16,199 bases of DNA from Limnohabitans sp. (GTDB taxonomy: Bacteria; Pseudomonadota; Gammaproteobacteria; Burkholderiales; Burkholderiaceae_C), in the NCBI GenBank assembly GCA_024641725.1, contig JAHECM010000014.1, positions 1-16,199 on the forward strand, in the 5' to 3' direction. Positions 14,513-16,199 of the stretch are shown one piece after another (within the stretch, counting starts at the first letter, position 1; each line of letters starts with the position of its first letter). Below the pieces are notes generated by a model. The model was not told the origin of the DNA, searched no databases, and saw only the letters and a program-made list of their open reading frames with translations. A program made the translations under genes and the position numbers.

Positions 14513-15243
14513 GAGGGGTCTCCTGGTGTTGGGGTGGCAGATGCACTGGACGCGCCCGCATCGGCTTTGAGGCGCTGAAATGCGCTGTTCACGTGGGCGG
14601 TGAGCAGTTCACGCGCTTGCTCGGCATGGCCTTGGGCGATGGCCTGCGCAATGCGGGTGTGTTCGTTGACAGAGCGCTGCATGCCAAGGTCCTGCGAGAG
14701 ACTTTTGAGGCGGGCCAAATGCAACTTTTGCACCACTTCTCGGTAGGTGTTGGCCAGCGCCAAGTTGCCCGAGGCTTCGATGATGTGCCAGTGGAACTGC
14801 AGGTTTTCAGCGTAATAACGTGGCACGTCTAGCTGGGCGGCGGCAGTTTGCATGGCATGCACCGACGCCTGCAGTGCCGCGCTCAGGGGCTGGCGCGCTG
14901 CGTCGGGTAAGGCGGCCACTTTGCCGCCGGCAAAGCCGTCGAGCAGGCTGCGCATTTCGTACAGGTCCAGCACCTCGGCGTCCTGAATTTCTCGCACAAA
15001 GGTGCCCGAGTGTTTGCGGGAGCTGACCAAGCCAGAGCTCTCGAGCTCGCGCAGCGCCTCGCGCACCGGCACCCTGGAGACTTGCAGGCGGGCGCAAACG
15101 TCGGGCTCGTTGATGCGCGCGCCCGGGGCCAGATCGCCACGCAATATCCGCTGCAGCAGGTCTTCGCGCACGAGCTTGGCCAGCGAGGTGTCCCGCAGGG
15201 TTTGCAGTTGTGCCGAGGTGTCTGTGTTGATCCAGGGGAGCAT
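14509..15243 (-). CDS. GntR-family (FadR/FCD subgroup) transcriptional regulator
   Basis: This 244-residue DNA-binding regulator has an N-terminal winged helix (about residues 22-86) with the core QVSRVPVREALRELESSGLV and wing HSGTFVRE, typical of GntR proteins. The C-terminal helical FCD domain (about 90-220) binds an organic-acid effector, usually through a metal held by Asp/His residues. Here the likely positions are N147, H151, H195 and H217, with Asn in place of the frequent Asp. Its stop overlaps the start of the Bug gene by four bases, so it heads the operon that it probably represses. A palindromic operator lies 24 bases upstream of its start, supporting autoregulation. No strong ribosome site precedes the ATG at 15243. 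The effector is probably the operon's substrate, which remains unidentified. Confidence 0.92.
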   Translation of the reverse strand: MLPWINTDTSAQLQTLRDTSLAKLVREDLLQRILRGDLAPGARINEPDVCARLQVSRVPVREALRELESSGLVSSRKHSGTFVREIQDAEVLDLYEMRSLLDGFAGGKVAALPDAARQPLSAALQASVHAMQTAAAQLDVPRYYAENLQFHWHIIEASGNLALANTYREVVQKLHLARLKSLSQDLGMQRSVNEHTRIAQAIAQGHAEQARELLTAHVNSAFQRLKADAGASSASATPTPGDPS

Positions 15244-15266
15244 GGCGAAGCTAAGGTGAAGGCCAA

Positions 15267-15285
15267 ATCGTATACGAAATACGAT
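15267..15285. promoter_or_regulatory. Candidate GntR operator
   Basis: ATCGTAT (15267-15273) and ATACGAT (15279-15285) form a perfect inverted repeat around ACGAA. The bases 15268-15277 (TCGTATACGA) are also a perfect 10-bp palindrome, so two overlapping symmetric sites are present. The TnGTATACnA shape is the classic binding pattern of FadR/FCD-type GntR regulators. The site lies just upstream of gntR on the minus strand and 142 bp before dcd, so gntR autoregulation is the likeliest role. Confidence 0.75.
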
Positions 15286-15344
15286 GAGCCTCCAAAAGCA
15301 TTTGTCCGGTGCGTGACGTGGTCGGGCGGTACTGGGGTGATCTT

Positions 15345-15388
15345 CCAGTGACGGGCCAGTGACTGGGCAGTGGCCGGGCAGGGCCTGC
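15345..15388. repeat. Degenerate 11-bp tandem repeats upstream of dcd
   Basis: Four successive 11-base units, CCAGTGACGGG, CCAGTGACTGG, GCAGTGGCCGG and GCAGGGCCTGC, run directly before the probable dcd promoter. The first two are nearly identical and the last two decay. The period is close to one turn of DNA, so a protein array is possible. Simple slippage in GC-rich DNA is the plainer explanation. Confidence 0.5.
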
Positions 15389-15397
15389 GAAGCGGCC

Positions 15398-15403
15398 TAA
15401 AAT
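15398..15403 (+). promoter_or_regulatory. Probable -10 element of dcd
   Basis: TAAAAT stands 24 bases before the dcd start codon, and an AGAGGTG ribosome site starts at 15416. No convincing -35 lies 17 bp upstream, where the 11-bp repeats sit. The call rests on the -10 and its position only. Confidence 0.4.
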
Positions 15404-15427
15404 GCGGCATTCTTCAGAGGTGAACCG

Positions 15428-15997
15428 ATGAGCATCAAGAGCGACAAATGGATCCGCCGCATGGCCGAGGAGCACGGCATGATCGAGCCGTTTGAACCGG
15501 GCCAGATCCGCCAAAACGCCGCCGGGCAAAAAATTGTGAGCTACGGCACCAGCAGTTATGGCTACGACATCCGCTGCGCGCCCGAGTTCAAGGTGTTCAC
15601 CAACATCTACAGCACGGTGGTGGACCCCAAAAACTTTGACGAAAAGAGCTTTGTGGACATCGAGGGCGATGTTTGCATCATCCCGCCCAACAGTTTTGCG
15701 CTGGCCCGCACGGTGGAGTACTTCCGGATTCCTCGCAGTGTTTTGACGGTGTGTTTGGGCAAAAGCACCTATGCCCGCTGCGGCATCATCGTCAACGTGA
15801 CCCCGTTCGAGCCCGAGTGGGAGGGGTATGTGACGCTGGAGTTTTCCAACACCACGCCGCTGCCCGCCAAGATTTATGCGGGCGAGGGCTGTGCCCAAGT
15901 GCTGTTCTTTGAGAGCGACGAAGTCTGCGAAACCAGCTACAAAGACCGGGGTGGCAAGTACCAAGGTCAGGTGGGCGTGACGCTGCCCAAGACCTGA
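15428..15997 (+). CDS. dcd: dCTP deaminase
   Basis: This 189-residue cytoplasmic enzyme converts dCTP to dUTP and ammonia, the main source of dUMP for thymidylate synthesis in many Gram-negative bacteria. Length and sequence match the E. coli-type enzyme (193 residues), a homotrimer. Diagnostic segments are SYGTSSYGYDIRC (38-50), GKSTYARCGIIVNVTPFEPE (111-130) and VTLEFSN, with the catalytic Glu at 138 and the neighbouring S113 and R117. The C-terminal GGKYQGQVGVTLPKT is the conserved nucleotide-covering tail. The start is supported by an AGAGGTG ribosome site and by homology beginning at MSIKSDKWI. It is a housekeeping gene and probably unrelated to the purine cluster, although it is also a nucleobase deaminating enzyme. 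Confidence 0.97.
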   Translation: MSIKSDKWIRRMAEEHGMIEPFEPGQIRQNAAGQKIVSYGTSSYGYDIRCAPEFKVFTNIYSTVVDPKNFDEKSFVDIEGDVCIIPPNSFALARTVEYFRIPRSVLTVCLGKSTYARCGIIVNVTPFEPEWEGYVTLEFSNTTPLPAKIYAGEGCAQVLFFESDEVCETSYKDRGGKYQGQVGVTLPKT

Positions 15998-16047
15998 GCC
16001 GAGCCTGATTTGGGGCGCGCCAGCCCAAAATGAGACAATACGGGCCA

Positions 16048-16199
16048 ATGACTGCATCTTTTTCCAATTTGTCGCTGGCCCCCACGCTGGCCCGCGCCGT
16101 AGCCGAAATGGGCTACGAATCCATGACCCCCATCCAGGCCGAGGCCATCCCAGTGGTGCTGACGGGCCAAGACGTGATGGGCGCAGCCCAAACCGGGAC
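16048..16199 (+). CDS. DEAD-box RNA helicase, RhlE-like (5' part, runs off the window)
   Basis: Only the first 50 codons are present; the frame is open to the window edge. The translation starts MTASFSNLSLAPTLARAVAE and continues with MTPIQAEAIP and AAQTG. The Phe 17 residues upstream of GY, together with TPIQ, form the Q motif of DEAD-box helicases, and AAQTG is the start of the Walker A motif (AxTGxGKT). The spacing is like E. coli RhlE, an RNA helicase in ribosome assembly and RNA turnover. The start ATG at 16048 fits the family. TGAGACAAT at 16031-16039 could be an extended -10, which would give a very short leader; this is weak. Confidence 0.88.
   Translation, partial: MTASFSNLSLAPTLARAVAEMGYESMTPIQAEAIPVVLTGQDVMGAAQTG

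Noticed and set aside
16009..16029. Weak hairpin TTTGGG/CCCAAA after dcd as a terminator.
   Set aside because: It has only six pairs, a nine-base loop and no T-run, so it is not convincing.

Overview
The window is high-GC, densely packed DNA that looks like the chromosome of a betaproteobacterium in the Burkholderiales, most likely Comamonadaceae-like. The reasons are a Bug-type (TctC) solute-binding protein beside a GntR regulator, a BMP-type ABC transporter, the protein sequences of dCTP deaminase and an RhlE-like helicase, and -10 elements of the TAAAAT type. This taxonomic call is inference from gene content. I see no rRNA, tRNA, CRISPR array, insertion sequence or phage gene. Genes cover nearly everything. 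The largest gaps are about 203 bp (10797-10999), 196 bp (3006-3201), 184 bp (15244-15427) and 144 bp (4800-4943), and each is described below.

Region 1 (1-3005): a LysR regulator is followed by an AlkD-type DNA glycosylase. The glycosylase converges, with overlapping stop codons, on a MATE exporter.

Region 2 (3202-12085) is a purine uptake and deamination cluster. On the minus strand, guanine deaminase (guaD) is coupled by an ATGA overlap to a tiny four-cysteine 'oxidoreductase-like' protein. Divergent from guaD on the plus strand is a complete BMP-family ABC importer: a double ATPase, two permeases with overlapping reading frames, and a binding lipoprotein. A strong terminator follows. Next come a deaminase of the adenosine-deaminase superfamily with adenine-deaminase-like motifs, and a second, soluble BMP-type binding protein. 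A plausible reading is import of purine bases or nucleosides, then guanine to xanthine and adenine to hypoxanthine, releasing ammonia. The lower catabolic pathway (xanthine dehydrogenase and so on) is not in the window. The second binding protein differs from the first at pocket-like positions and sits behind a leader containing a terminator hairpin. The guaD/importer intergenic region carries a long inverted repeat.

Region 3 (12140-15243, minus strand) is a GntR - Bug solute-binding protein - MmgE/PrpD operon, probably for uptake and breakdown of an organic acid. It has a clear palindromic operator candidate upstream of gntR. No TctA/TctB membrane partner is present.

Region 4 (15428-16199): housekeeping dcd (dCTP deaminase), then the first 50 codons of an RhlE-like DEAD-box RNA helicase that runs off the window.

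I found no clearly new system. The best leads are the two structured leaders in the purine cluster, the divergent paralogous binding proteins, and the small Cys-rich protein coupled to guaD.
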